NCBI GenBank assembly: GCA_963766175.1
Contig: CAVXZE010000012.1
Location: 124,001 to 188,000 of the forward strand
DNA: 64,000 nt
Reading direction: 5' to 3'
Origin: CAVXZE01 sp963766175
Lineage (GTDB): Bacteria > Myxococcota_A > UBA9160 > UBA6930
Both the position numbers and the translations under genes were made by a program. The notes under the pieces are model-generated. The model searched no databases. It saw only the letters and a program-made list of their open reading frames with translations, and was not told the origin of the DNA. Positions within the stretch are counted from its first letter, which is position 1. Each line of letters begins with the position of its first letter. Positions 8,229 to 16,840 of the stretch are shown one piece after another.

Positions 8229-9519
8229 CGGCCTGAAGCACCCATCCCGCCGCTGAGTCGGGAATGGATTCGAAGACCGCGTCGAAACGGACGCGCGCGC
8301 CCGGGCGAAACGGCCGTTGGGCGATCTCCGCAGCCGAATGCTCCAGATCCTGGCGAAGGCGATCCGGATCCCACTCGCGAAGCTCCGTCTCGGCAACGGC
8401 GTGGCCCACGGCCGCCGTGGCTCCGTCGATCGGCACTCCCCTGGCGGAGACCAGCTGCACCAAGACCGGGCGACCCGGTGTGAACGCGGCCGAGCCCCGG
8501 TTCTCGAGCTCCCCGGAGACGACCAGGAGGTTTCCCGCCAGGGCATTCTCGACCAGGCGGCCCTCTACCTCGCTGGCGGTGAGGGAGAGGCCCGAGACGG
8601 CGATCTCGGCCGGTCCGGCGCTCACTGCGCCTCCCTCGCCCGGCTGGGTGAACAGAGCCGACATCCCCACCGAGAAGGCAAGAGCCACGACCACCCAGCT
8701 GGCGATCGATCCGACCAGTGCGAAACGGGCCGCCAGGGAATCCCGATCGGGCTCCTCTGCGGCCGCCGTTGTGCCGGTCGGCGCTTCCGCTTGCACGGGA
8801 GAGTGCGGAGCCGAGCCGGATTCATCGACCTTCCCGAAGAGAGGCTCCGAGGCTTCGTCCTCCGGGGTGAACTCGAACGGGGGTTCGGCCTCGGCGGTCC
8901 CCACGAAGTCCCAGTCCGCGGGACTGCCGAGATCGTCCGGCGAGGAGAAATCGAGTCCCGCGTCCCGGGCGCGAATCGACTCGACGGGATCGATCGAAGG
9001 CTCCTTGACGGGGTCAACCGGTGACTTCTCGACGGGGAAGAGGTCGGTGTCGGGCTCTTCGATCGAATCCTCGTCATCCGTGGCGGTCTCCGACGGAGGA
9101 GCTTCCCCCGCCAGGTCCAAAGCCGTCGTATCGAACTGGCTGATCTCCGGAAACTCAGGTTCCGCTTCCACCTGGGCCTGCGCCGGCGAATCGTCGTTGA
9201 ATTCCCAGTCCTCTTCGAAGTCCCCAGAGGAGCGGTCTTCGGCGTCGAACTCCACCGGCTCGGTGTTTCCACGCAGGTCCAACTCGGCTTCTTCCGGGTT
9301 CGAATCCAGAAGATCGCTGGCTGCATCGGGCGCCGGCGTCTCTCCAGGGCCGGTTACCTCCGCTACCACCTCATCGATGCCATCTGCTTCTCCGCTCCCC
9401 GGAGCCGCAATGAAGAATGCGTGCGTACAGCGGGAGCAACGCACCTGGGCCCCCTCCGCGGGGACTCTCGACTCGTCGAGATGAAAGCGGGTCTCACACT
9501 TCTCGCAGACGACAACCAC
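8161..9519 (-). CDS. MJ0042-type zinc-ribbon membrane protein with DUF3426 domain
   Basis: A 452-residue protein. Cys5, Cys8, Cys28 and Cys31 form an MJ0042 zinc ribbon (VCEKCETRF, then RCSRCTHAFF). Residues 40-260 are acidic and low-complexity. One membrane helix lies at about 266-290 (LVGSIASWVVVALAFSVGMSALF), followed by a DUF3426-like beta domain to about 432 (LVVSGELENRG). The predicted topology is zinc ribbon in the cytoplasm and the DUF3426 part outside. Function is unknown; such proteins are frequent in deltaproteobacteria and myxobacteria. Its C-terminal tail overlaps tatA in the opposite direction. Confidence 0.8.
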   Translation of the reverse strand: MVVVCEKCETRFHLDESRVPAEGAQVRCSRCTHAFFIAAPGSGEADGIDEVVAEVTGPGETPAPDAASDLLDSNPEEAELDLRGNTEPVEFDAEDRSSGDFEEDWEFNDDSPAQAQVEAEPEFPEISQFDTTALDLAGEAPPSETATDDEDSIEEPDTDLFPVEKSPVDPVKEPSIDPVESIRARDAGLDFSSPDDLGSPADWDFVGTAEAEPPFEFTPEDEASEPLFGKVDESGSAPHSPVQAEAPTGTTAAAEEPDRDSLAARFALVGSIASWVVVALAFSVGMSALFTQPGEGGAVSAGPAEIAVSGLSLTASEVEGRLVENALAGNLLVVSGELENRGSAAFTPGRPVLVQLVSARGVPIDGATAAVGHAVAETELREWDPDRLRQDLEHSAAEIAQRPFRPGARVRFDAVFESIPDSAAGWVLQAATSPFHPDPGNPLPSTAPLAWE

Positions 9520-9639
9520 GTCCGATCATTCCCCTGACAATGCGTGGGCCTCGGTGCGCTAGCTTCCGGGCAAACCCGGTCGCCCCCAGTCGTTTCGGAC
9601 GGGCCGAGACCGCGCTTGAGTTGGGCGACCCGCGGGGAA

Positions 9640-10626
9640 ATGGCTCTGCTGGAACCCGCCCGCTCGATACTGGATCCCAGGCTGCTCATCGTGACGGGCA
9701 AGGGCGGGACGGGAAAGACGACCGTGGTCGCTGCCCTCGCCCGGGCCGCTGCCGAGCGCGGGCGTCGGGTCCTGGTCGTCGAGACCGGCCGGGAGGAGCA
9801 CGTCCCGCGGCTCCTGGCCCCGGTCTCGGATCCGGTGGGATACCAGGGTCGTGAGATCCGGCCAGGGCTCTGGGCCATGCGGGTGGATCCCTATCAGGCA
9901 CTGGCCGAGTACCTCGGCTTGCAGCTGCGAATGCAGGCCCTGGTCTCCCGAATGATGCGCTACAAGGGATTCCGGCAGCTCATGGACGCTTCTCCGGGCT
10001 GGAGGGAGCTGATCACGCTCGGGAAGGTCTGGCACCTGGAGCAGCAGCGAACCGACAGCGGTGAACCCCGCTACGACCTGCTTCTGGTAGACGCGCCTGC
10101 CACCGGCCACGGACTCACCTTCCTGGACGTACCCCGGGTCGTGGTCTCGGCGCTTCGCGCTGGCCCGCTGCGGCGTCACGCCGGCTGGGTGGAGGAGATG
10201 CTCCGGGATCCCGAGGCGACCCTTCTGGTACCCGTTGCGCTCGCCGAGGAGCTGCCGACGCGAGAGACCGTCGAGTTGGTCGAGCGGGTGCGCGAGGGGA
10301 TTGGCGTCCCCATCGACCGAGTGGTGGTCAACGCAGTGCTCGAGCGCCCCTTTCCGGAGGATCTTTCCGATCTCGATGAGCAGCTGGCGAGGATTCCCGA
10401 TGACCGGGTGCTCCTGGGACTTCCGCCCGCACCGGTGATCGCAGCCTGTGCGTCACATCTGCGCTCCCGCTACGAGCTCAACCAGCGCTACATCGAGGAG
10501 ATCGCCCGCGCGAGCGGGCTGCCCACCCTGACGCTCCCCTACCTGCGCGGCGGCATTCACGGTCCCGACGATCTCGCCCTCCTGGGCGAGCTGCTGGTGG
10601 GCCCAGCGACTGGCGCGGTCGAATGA
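9640..10626 (+). CDS. ArsA/Get3-like ATPase, first of a pair (keeps the signature lysine)
   Basis: A 328-residue ATPase with deviant Walker A KGGTGKTT (21-28), YDLLLVDAPATGHGL as switch 2, and a C-terminal VVNAVLERPF region. ArsA/Get3 ATPases dimerise around ATP and hand over anions or hydrophobic protein segments. ATG 9640 follows GGGGAA; the frame extends to 9544 but without a ribosome site. The next gene overlaps by 4 bases and encodes a partner of the same family. The arrangement resembles the actinobacterial two-gene ArsA-like loci (for example Rv3679-Rv3680 of M. tuberculosis), in which the two products work together. There are no ars resistance genes nearby, so arsenite transport is unlikely. 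Confidence 0.85.
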   Translation: MALLEPARSILDPRLLIVTGKGGTGKTTVVAALARAAAERGRRVLVVETGREEHVPRLLAPVSDPVGYQGREIRPGLWAMRVDPYQALAEYLGLQLRMQALVSRMMRYKGFRQLMDASPGWRELITLGKVWHLEQQRTDSGEPRYDLLLVDAPATGHGLTFLDVPRVVVSALRAGPLRRHAGWVEEMLRDPEATLLVPVALAEELPTRETVELVERVREGIGVPIDRVVVNAVLERPFPEDLSDLDEQLARIPDDRVLLGLPPAPVIAACASHLRSRYELNQRYIEEIARASGLPTLTLPYLRGGIHGPDDLALLGELLVGPATGAVE

Positions 10627-11825
10627 GCATCACACCCGAAGAGATCGTCGACGGCCGACGCATCGTCGTCTGTGTGGGCTCCGGGGGAGTTGGCAAGACC
10701 ACCATCTCGGCGTCGCTCGCCCTGGGCGGCGCCCGCCGAGGCCGTCGCGTCCTGGTCCTCACCATCGACCCCGCGAAGAGACTGGCCGACGCGCTCGGCG
10801 TGCGAGCGCTGGGCAACACACCCCGGGCGATTCCGCGCAAGGTGCTGGATCGGCTCGGTGTACCTCCCGAAGGCCGACTCTCGGCGATGATGCTCGACAT
10901 GAAGCGCACCTTCGACGATCTGGTAAAACGCTTCGCCGAGGACGAAGTGGTTCGAAACCGGATTCTCGAGAACCCGATCTACCAGCACGCCTCCGACGCG
11001 TTGGCGGGGAGCGCGGAGTACTCGGCCATGGAGAAGGTCTTCGAGCTGAGCGAGCGAGAGGACTTCGACCTGATCGTCCTGGACACGCCTCCCTCGCAGC
11101 ACGCACTCGACTTCCTGGAAGCCCCACAGCGCCTTCTGGAGTTCCTCGACAGTCGGCTCGTTCACCTGTTGCTGCATCCCGCCTTCGCCGCCGGCCGTTT
11201 TGGCTTCCGCCTGTTTCAGCGAGGCGCTCACCAGGCACTGAAGGCACTGGAGCGGGTCTCGGGGGTGTCGTTCCTCGAGGACATCTCCGAGTTCCTGCTG
11301 GCCTTCGAGGGAATGTCCGAGGGATTTCGGGAGCGAGCGGGCCAGGTCCAGGCGCTCTTGTCCGGACCGGAGAGCGCCTTCGTCCTGGCCGCCGGGCCAG
11401 CGGATGAATCGGTGGTCCATGCGACGGCCTTCCTCGACCGGCTCGAAGAATCCGGTGCGCCAGTGGCGGGGGTCGTCATGAACCGCTTGCGCCTGTGGCC
11501 GGCGGCCGAAGTGAAGCTTCCTCCGAAAAGCCAGCGCGAGGCGGCAGTGACCAGCCTCGCCGAGGCGCTCGCGGAACAGCAGGAGACGCAGGAAGGTGCC
11601 CACCGGGCCGCCCAGGCGGCGCTCTCGGTGCTCGACGGCTACGCTTCGATGGTGCGGCAGGATCGGGTCGCCACCTCACCACTGCGAGAGCGGGCGCGGC
11701 AGAAGGGCTATTTCTGGCGACCGGTTCCGGAACTCCCGCGGGATGTCCACGACCTCGACGGACTTGCACGGATCGCGAGCTTCGTCTTCGAAACGAGCGG
11801 TGAGGAGATAGCCGTTGGCGGCTAA
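10623..11825 (+). CDS. ArsA/Get3-like ATPase, second of the pair (signature lysine replaced)
   Basis: A 400-residue ATPase beginning at ATGA overlap with its partner. Walker A reads GSGGVGKTT (19-27): the first, intradimer lysine of the KGG-GKT motif is Ser, while the catalytic-site Lys24 is kept. Further motifs are TIDPAKRLADALG and LIVLDTPPSQHALDFLE. The long insert at about 135-230 is rich in Phe and Leu (LLHPAFAAGRFGFRLFQRG), as in client-binding subdomains of the family. With only one subunit carrying the signature lysine, a heterodimer is likely (inference). It is followed by a 4-gene run ending at phaR. Confidence 0.85.
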   Translation: MSITPEEIVDGRRIVVCVGSGGVGKTTISASLALGGARRGRRVLVLTIDPAKRLADALGVRALGNTPRAIPRKVLDRLGVPPEGRLSAMMLDMKRTFDDLVKRFAEDEVVRNRILENPIYQHASDALAGSAEYSAMEKVFELSEREDFDLIVLDTPPSQHALDFLEAPQRLLEFLDSRLVHLLLHPAFAAGRFGFRLFQRGAHQALKALERVSGVSFLEDISEFLLAFEGMSEGFRERAGQVQALLSGPESAFVLAAGPADESVVHATAFLDRLEESGAPVAGVVMNRLRLWPAAEVKLPPKSQREAAVTSLAEALAEQQETQEGAHRAAQAALSVLDGYASMVRQDRVATSPLRERARQKGYFWRPVPELPRDVHDLDGLARIASFVFETSGEEIAVGG

Positions 11826-12354
11826 GTCTGCGAAGAGCCGATCTCCCGGTGCCGCACCGAGCCCCGGCACGGCAGCGCCGGAAACCGTCGAAGAGGCTCT
11901 ATCCCGAGCCCGGACTCACGGGCGCGTGGCGGCGGCGGAGTCGGTGGCCGCCCTGCAGGCGTTGCTCGATGCGGTGGCGCTGGCTCTCTCGGGCAAGGCC
12001 GCCGAGCGGGATGCCATCCTCGGGCCTCTCTCCAGAAGCCTGGAAGAGCTGCGGGGTCTCGTCGCTCCTGAGGACTCGCACCTCGGATCCAACCTCCTCA
12101 GCGCGCTGTTCGACGCTCTTGACGCGGAGATCGCGCGCTGGGAGGTGCGAAGCCGCGAAGACCCGAATGCCCGCTCGGTACTGCGCGCATTCCTCGGAGT
12201 GCGCGAGGTCCTCTGGGAGATCAGCTCCAGAGGGCGGGAGCCTGCGGAGTCCTCCGAGGAGGAAGCGCCGGCGACGCCGAGGACCAGGCGATCGGCAGGG
12301 ACGGGCCGTTCGCGCCGCAGCACCCGGGTGCGGCGGGTCCCGGTCGAGGGATGA
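11815..12354 (+). CDS. Helical hypothetical protein with basic C-terminal tail
   Basis: A 179-residue protein starting at TTG 11815, 11 bases inside the previous gene and behind GAGGAG. Residues 1-22 are Ala/Pro/Ser-rich; 23-145 are predicted almost wholly helical (ETVEEALSRARTHGRVAAAESV, then LQALLDAVALALSGKAAERDA); the last 25 residues are Arg-rich (RRSAGTGRSRRSTRVRRV). I do not recognise the family. A small helical protein with a basic tail, placed between the ArsA-like pair and the PHA regulator phaR, could be a granule-associated or nucleic-acid-binding protein, but nothing in the sequence proves either. Confidence 0.6.
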   Translation: MAAKSAKSRSPGAAPSPGTAAPETVEEALSRARTHGRVAAAESVAALQALLDAVALALSGKAAERDAILGPLSRSLEELRGLVAPEDSHLGSNLLSALFDALDAEIARWEVRSREDPNARSVLRAFLGVREVLWEISSRGREPAESSEEEAPATPRTRRSAGTGRSRRSTRVRRVPVEG

Positions 12355-12390
12355 CGCGGCGCGGCACTGTCTGCTAGGTTTGCGCCGGTC

Positions 12391-12963
12391 ATGGCTGTTC
12401 TCATCAAGCGGTACGCAAACCGCAAGCTCTACAACACTCAGACCAGCCGGTACATCACCCTGAAGGGGATCGCCGAGCTCCTCGAAGAGGACGAGGAGGT
12501 CCAGGTCATCGACAACGAGAGCGGAGAGGACATCACCTCGGTCACCCTCTCCCAGATTCTCGTCGACACGGAGCGGTCCAATCGCGCCGTGCCGGGAAAT
12601 CTTCTCTCGGAGCTGGTCCAGCGCGGCGGCGACGCCCTCTACGGCGCTCTGCGTCGGAGCATGGGCGACGCCTCCGACGGACTCGACGACTTCCAGAAGA
12701 ACATGCGCCGGCTGCTCGGAACCAAGGAAGGCGAGGATGGTGCCGGGCGGGACTGGATCGCCTTCACGCCGCCGGACATGGATCGGGTGGTACAGCGCAC
12801 CATCGAGCGGGTCTTCAAGGCGCTCGACCTGCCCCGGCGCTCGGACATCGAGGCGCTGAACCAGCGACTGGATCGCGTGACCAAGGCCATCGAGTCCCTG
12901 GACGGCTCGCAACGGCCCCCCGCGACCACCCGCAAGGCCTCGAAGAGCGGCGAATCGAGCTAG
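12391..12963 (+). CDS. phaR: PHA accumulation regulator PhaR
   Basis: A 190-residue protein whose N-terminus VLIKRYANRKLYNTQTSRYITL is the hallmark of the PHB/PHA-accumulation regulator DNA-binding domain, followed by the PhaR C-terminal region (EDITSVTLSQILVDTERSN). PhaR proteins repress phasin and PHA-synthesis genes and are released by binding to PHA. The second half is predicted helical (DRVVQRTIERVFKALDLPRRSDIEALNQRLDRV). It suggests that the organism makes polyhydroxyalkanoate, although no synthase or phasin lies in the window. It is 36 bases downstream of the helical hypothetical gene. Confidence 0.9.
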   Translation: MAVLIKRYANRKLYNTQTSRYITLKGIAELLEEDEEVQVIDNESGEDITSVTLSQILVDTERSNRAVPGNLLSELVQRGGDALYGALRRSMGDASDGLDDFQKNMRRLLGTKEGEDGAGRDWIAFTPPDMDRVVQRTIERVFKALDLPRRSDIEALNQRLDRVTKAIESLDGSQRPPATTRKASKSGESS

Positions 12964-12971
12964 CTGGCGGG

Positions 12972-14003
12972 CTAGCCCCAGACGCCTACACGCGCGTGGA
13001 GATCCACGTCCACCATGCCCTGGATCTCGGAGCGGAGCTCCTCGGTCATCCGCGAGACCAGCAGCTCGTCCCGAGCCGTCTTGGCATCGAGGTGCTCGGT
13101 CTCGATGGGGGCGCCGAAGCGGATCGACCACTTCGAGGGAAGCGGTAGCAGCCCCAGAGGACCGAGCAGCGGAAAAGTTGGCGTCACGGGAAAGAAGGAG
13201 ACGCCGATGCTCCGTGCGAGCGTCTCCATCTTGAAGAGAACCGGATGCGCCTCCTCGGCCCCGACCACCGCGACGGGAACCATGGGGATGCCCGCTTCGA
13301 TCGCGATACGCACCACACCGCCCCGGCCGAAGCGCTTCAGCCGATAGCGCTGACGGAAGACCTTGCCCGCGCCCTTCAAGCCCTCGGGAAAGGCCACCAC
13401 CGAGCGGCCCGTGCGCAGCAGTCGATCGGCATTCTCGCGGCACGCCCGTACGCCACCGAGGCGTGCCAGGTAGGGTTGCACGAAGGGGAGCGTGATCAGC
13501 CAGTCCGCCACCAGAAAACGTGGCCGGCGGCGCTCCGACAGCGACTCCGCCACCACATGGGAGATCATCAGGCCGTCATAGGGAAGAATTCCGGAGCGGT
13601 TCGCCACCAACAGCACGGGGCCTTCGGTGGGAAGCTGCTCGATGCCCGCGACATCCACCCGCCAGTACTGGCTGCGCAGGTACTCCAGAAAGGGACGTGC
13701 GTGGCGGATGGTCTGCTCGTCCAGTCCGAAATCGTCCACGTAACCGGAACGCTCGGTCATCCCCAGGGTCGGGGTGCGGCGACGCAGCTCGTCGACGAGT
13801 GCGACCCAGTTCGCGGGCCGCCTGCCCTTGGCATCGCCGACGGTGGTCTGCGCATCGAAGCGCGAGCGGATCTCCTGGCGCAGATCGAGAAGGGCGCCGG
13901 AGAGGAGATCACCGCACTCCCGATTCGGATCTTCCCCGTCGCTCTGGCGCCTTCGCCTCGAGGAGGTCTGGTCGGCCGGGTCGATGTCGGAACCTTCTCC
14001 CAC
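12972..14003 (-). CDS. PlsC-family acyltransferase with Arg in place of the motif-I His
   Basis: A membrane-surface acyltransferase of the lysophospholipid/glycerolipid type. The start is taken as GTG 14003 with GAGG upstream, giving 343 residues; the open frame continues further but inside the neighbouring epimerase gene. Motif I reads ANRSGILPYDG (134-144), where the usual His is Arg136. The later motif FPEG (205-208) and GIPMVPVAVVG are normal. The variant Asn-Arg-Ser/Ala-Gly-x-x-Pro-x-Asp seems to define a subfamily, so the protein may still be active or may have another role. It ends 8 bases from the phaR stop (convergent) and follows the epimerase gene closely, so the two minus-strand genes are probably one operon. 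Confidence 0.78.
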   Translation of the reverse strand: MGEGSDIDPADQTSSRRRRQSDGEDPNRECGDLLSGALLDLRQEIRSRFDAQTTVGDAKGRRPANWVALVDELRRRTPTLGMTERSGYVDDFGLDEQTIRHARPFLEYLRSQYWRVDVAGIEQLPTEGPVLLVANRSGILPYDGLMISHVVAESLSERRRPRFLVADWLITLPFVQPYLARLGGVRACRENADRLLRTGRSVVAFPEGLKGAGKVFRQRYRLKRFGRGGVVRIAIEAGIPMVPVAVVGAEEAHPVLFKMETLARSIGVSFFPVTPTFPLLGPLGLLPLPSKWSIRFGAPIETEHLDAKTARDELLVSRMTEELRSEIQGMVDVDLHARVGVWG

Positions 14004-14014
14004 CTGCTCGGACC

Positions 14015-14983
14015 TCAGCGGTAGCGACGCATGCGACGGGAGGAAACGAAGGACATCCAGGCCTCCCGGGTGCTGTATTCCGGCTCCCCGAAGGCGGCCC
14101 AGCCCCGCTCGCCGTCGGCTACCCAGAGATAGCGGAGATAGTCGTAGAAGCCCTCCGGTGGGTCTCCCGTCTGAGCCCGACTGGGGTAGTAGCGCAAGCG
14201 ATAGAGGATCGCTGCCGGGATCCGCAGAAGTCGTTTGCCGGCGGCCCGCAAGATCGTCGAGAGAGGGAGGACGCCCCGTCCGACGACGTTGAAGACACCG
14301 GGATGGTTGCGAAGGGTGGCGGTCTCGAAAGCGTGGAGGCAGTCGTCCTCGTGGACGAACTGGATCAGGGGATCGTAACCCAGCAGCGTCGGGACGACGG
14401 GGCGCGAGAAGTAGCGCACCACCGAATCCAGGTAGTCGGGACCCATGATCCAGCAGGGCCGCAGGACCGTGACGCGGGTGCCCGGGTGGGCCGCCGCCCA
14501 GTCGGCCACCAGATTCTCCATCTCGACGCGGTTGACCACACAATGTGCATCGGGATGGCCCCGAAGGGGATGGGACTCGGTCAGGTAGTTCGGGTTGTCG
14601 GGCCGTGGCCCGTAGACCATGGTCGTCGAGGCCACCACCAGGTGCCGGACCCCTGCGGCGGCACAGGCATTCAGGATGTGCAGGCTACCGATCGTCTCGA
14701 GCTCGTGATCCTCTTCCAGGTTCAAGGTGGGCTCGCGGCGGAAGGCCGTGTGAACGACCGTGTCCACCTCTTCCTTTTTGAAGATCTCGGCGAGATGTCC
14801 ATCCGCCGTCGGTATGGTCAGATCCACGGGGTGAAAGCGAACCCGGGTGCTGAGACCGTAGGGCCGGCGCAGGTCGACACCGATCAAACCGGCCTCTCTC
14901 TGGGTTGCCGCCAGGCGCTCGGCGAGACGCCTCCCCAGAAAGGTCCCAAGGCCGGTAATGGCGACGTTGACGGGCTTTCGCAT
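14015..14983 (-). CDS. NAD-dependent epimerase/dehydratase (extended SDR)
   Basis: A 322-residue Rossmann enzyme. Start ATG 14983 gives MRKPVNVAITGLGTFLGRRLAE; the Gly-rich loop G-x2-G-x3-G is shifted slightly toward GLGTFLG. Asp of DLRRPYG probably binds the adenine ribose. The active-site region is VASTTMVYGP with Ser/Thr-Tyr, but the Lys four residues after Tyr is not obvious. The frame extends to 15067 without a better start. Substrates of such proteins are nucleotide sugars or sterol- or quinone-like compounds; none can be specified here. Upstream partner of the acyltransferase. Confidence 0.78.
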   Translation of the reverse strand: MRKPVNVAITGLGTFLGRRLAERLAATQREAGLIGVDLRRPYGLSTRVRFHPVDLTIPTADGHLAEIFKKEEVDTVVHTAFRREPTLNLEEDHELETIGSLHILNACAAAGVRHLVVASTTMVYGPRPDNPNYLTESHPLRGHPDAHCVVNRVEMENLVADWAAAHPGTRVTVLRPCWIMGPDYLDSVVRYFSRPVVPTLLGYDPLIQFVHEDDCLHAFETATLRNHPGVFNVVGRGVLPLSTILRAAGKRLLRIPAAILYRLRYYPSRAQTGDPPEGFYDYLRYLWVADGERGWAAFGEPEYSTREAWMSFVSSRRMRRYR

Positions 14984-15086
14984 CTGCTCGCGGCGTCCTC
15001 CTGGATTGCTACGCAGCGGCTCGGTTCGGGTCCGAGAATCTCGCCGCCTGGGCCGTCCTGCTCCCACTCAGATACCATTGGAGCGT

Positions 15087-16145
15087 ATGGGAGTCACCCG
15101 CAGCGTCGGCGTCATCCAGGATTCGCGGTACCGCGATCACAGCGCGCCGGAGGGACATCCGGAACGGCCCGATCGTCTCGCCGCCGTCGAGGAGGCAATC
15201 GCCTGCCGTGCCGAATCCCTCTCGGCTCTGGCGGCCCGGCAGGCCGAAGACGAGGAAATCCTGCGAGTCCACGAGCGTGCGCACCTGGAGTCGATCTCGG
15301 CGGCGGTGGCGCGGGCTCCCACCCAGCTGGATCCGGACACCTACGTATCGCCCCGGAGCCTGGAGGTGGCCCGCCTCGCCGCGGGGGGCAGCATCGAGCT
15401 GGCCCGAGCCGTCGCCCGGGGCGACCTGAGCGCCGGGCTGGCGGCGGTGCGCCCGCCGGGTCACCACGCCGAGGCCCACCGGGCCATGGGATTCTGTCTG
15501 TTCAACAACATTGCCATTGCTGCCGCGGCCCTCCGGGCCGAGGAGGGGATCGAGCGGATCCTGATCCTCGACTGGGATGTCCATCACGGCAACGGTACCC
15601 AACGGAGCTTCGAGGAAGATCCGAACCTGCTCTACTTCTCGACGCACCAGTATCCCTTCTATCCCGGCACGGGAGCCTTCGACGAGGCCGGAAGCGGACG
15701 CGGCGAAGGTGCCACCGTCAACGTACCTCTTCCCGCCGGCTGCAACGACGAGGAGTACCTGGGCGTTCTCCAGCGGATTCTAGTGCCGGTGACCCTGGCC
15801 TTCCGTCCGGAGATCCTATTGGTCTCCGCGGGCTTCGACCCCCACCGTGACGATCCCCTGGCGGGGATGCGGGTTGGCGAGAAGGGCTTCGCCGCGATGG
15901 CATCGATCGTGCGAAACCTGGCCGATGAGGTCTGCGGCAGCCGGCTCGCCTACTTCCTGGAGGGTGGGTATGCCCTCTCGGCGCTTCGCCAGGGAACCGG
16001 GGCGGTTCTCGACGCCACCCTCCCGGCCGAGGCTCCGAGCCTCCCCGGGCCCGTCGAGGCACCCGATGGGAGTCTTCTGTCGAAGCTGGTGGGGCTGGTG
16101 CGCAGCGTTCACGGACGGCGGTACCCGGACCTCGGCGCCTGGTAG
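15087..16145 (+). CDS. Histone-deacetylase-family (AcuC-like) amidohydrolase
   Basis: A 352-residue zinc amidohydrolase of the HDAC/acetylpolyamine amidohydrolase superfamily. Visible motifs: HPERPDRL near the N-terminus, the charge-relay pair in PPGHHAE, zinc ligands in DWDVHHGNGTQ and in SAGFDPHRDDPLAG, and the active-site-rim GGY of EGGYALSAL. Bacterial members deacetylate acetylated proteins or polyamines. Start ATG 15087 (MGVTRSVGVIQD) fits the family's first beta strand. It is a single gene divergent from the epimerase and ends upstream of the dcw promoter. Confidence 0.9.
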   Translation: MGVTRSVGVIQDSRYRDHSAPEGHPERPDRLAAVEEAIACRAESLSALAARQAEDEEILRVHERAHLESISAAVARAPTQLDPDTYVSPRSLEVARLAAGGSIELARAVARGDLSAGLAAVRPPGHHAEAHRAMGFCLFNNIAIAAAALRAEEGIERILILDWDVHHGNGTQRSFEEDPNLLYFSTHQYPFYPGTGAFDEAGSGRGEGATVNVPLPAGCNDEEYLGVLQRILVPVTLAFRPEILLVSAGFDPHRDDPLAGMRVGEKGFAAMASIVRNLADEVCGSRLAYFLEGGYALSALRQGTGAVLDATLPAEAPSLPGPVEAPDGSLLSKLVGLVRSVHGRRYPDLGAW

Positions 16146-16268
16146 CTGGAACCAGATCTCTGCGCATTCTTTTCGCCCCTGGATCTAGTAGCCTACGCTG
16201 GGAAACAACCCCATATCTTGTGGTGCCTAAAAAAAAATCGAAAATTAAATAAATTCAGGGATTTGTGC

Positions 16269-16297
16269 TTGGAAATTGCGAGCGGAGCCTCTATAAG
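16269..16297 (+). promoter_or_regulatory. Sigma-70-type promoter of the dcw cluster
   Basis: TTGGAA (16269-16274) and TATAAG (16292-16297) with a 17-base spacer. An A/T-rich run (16230-16255) just upstream could act as an UP element. The expected transcription start near 16304 is directly before the MraZ repeats. Confidence 0.6.
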
Positions 16298-16305
16298 AGG
16301 CGAAG

Positions 16306-16330
16306 TGGGATGAAGTGGGTGCGAGTGGGA
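16306..16330 (+). promoter_or_regulatory. MraZ operator: three TGGG repeats
   Basis: TGGGA (16306-16310), TGGGT (16316-16320) and TGGGA (16326-16330), each 10 bases apart. MraZ is known to bind direct TGGGN repeats separated by 5 bases in the mraZ promoter region. Here the repeats lie just downstream of the -10 box, a position suited to self-repression. Confidence 0.8.
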
Positions 16331-16373
16331 TAAATGCCCAAAATCGGAGAATTCAATCGTCGGGATCCCATCA

Positions 16374-16820
16374 ATGGCGCGTGGCCGATCTACTCATACG
16401 ATGGATGCGAAAGGGCGCATCAGCATCCCAGCGGGATTGAGAGTGGAGCTCCAAGTGGAGAAAGATCGGCCCCCCTTCCTCACCAATCTGGCGGATTGCC
16501 CAGCCCTGGGGCTTTACGGCCACGACCACTGGCTCGAATTCGAACGCCGTCTCGAAACCATGTCACAGATTCAACCGGAAGTCCAATCGTTCCGGCGGCT
16601 GTACATCTCGGGAGCGGTGGAATCGCCGATCGACGCCCAGGGGAGGGTGCTGATCCCTCCGCACCTGCGGGAGCACGCTGGTCTGGAGAAGGAAGTCATC
16701 ATCGCGGGTGTCGGCAGGCGGATCGAGATCTGGGACAAGGCACGCTTCGACGAGGAGCTCCAGAAGACCCGCAATCGGTCTCACGAGATCTCCTCGGTCT
16801 TGGCGGAGCTCGGTGTGTAG
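16374..16820 (+). CDS. mraZ: Transcriptional regulator MraZ
   Basis: A 148-residue protein with two SpoVT/AbrB-type halves: MARGRSTHTMDAKGRISIP at the N-terminus and VESPIDAQGRVLIPPHLREHAGL at about 80-103. These are the two DAKGR/DAQGR signatures of MraZ, which forms a ring and binds repeats in front of its own gene to tune the dcw cluster. The length matches the family. It is the first gene of the cluster and is followed by a long structured spacer. Confidence 0.95.
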   Translation: MARGRSTHTMDAKGRISIPAGLRVELQVEKDRPPFLTNLADCPALGLYGHDHWLEFERRLETMSQIQPEVQSFRRLYISGAVESPIDAQGRVLIPPHLREHAGLEKEVIIAGVGRRIEIWDKARFDEELQKTRNRSHEISSVLAELGV

Positions 16821-16840
16821 GAGGATTCACGTTGGGGGGT

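Noticed and set aside
9640..11825. Arsenite efflux system
   Set aside because: No arsB, arsR, arsC or arsD is present and the pair resembles the non-arsenic two-gene ArsA-like loci.
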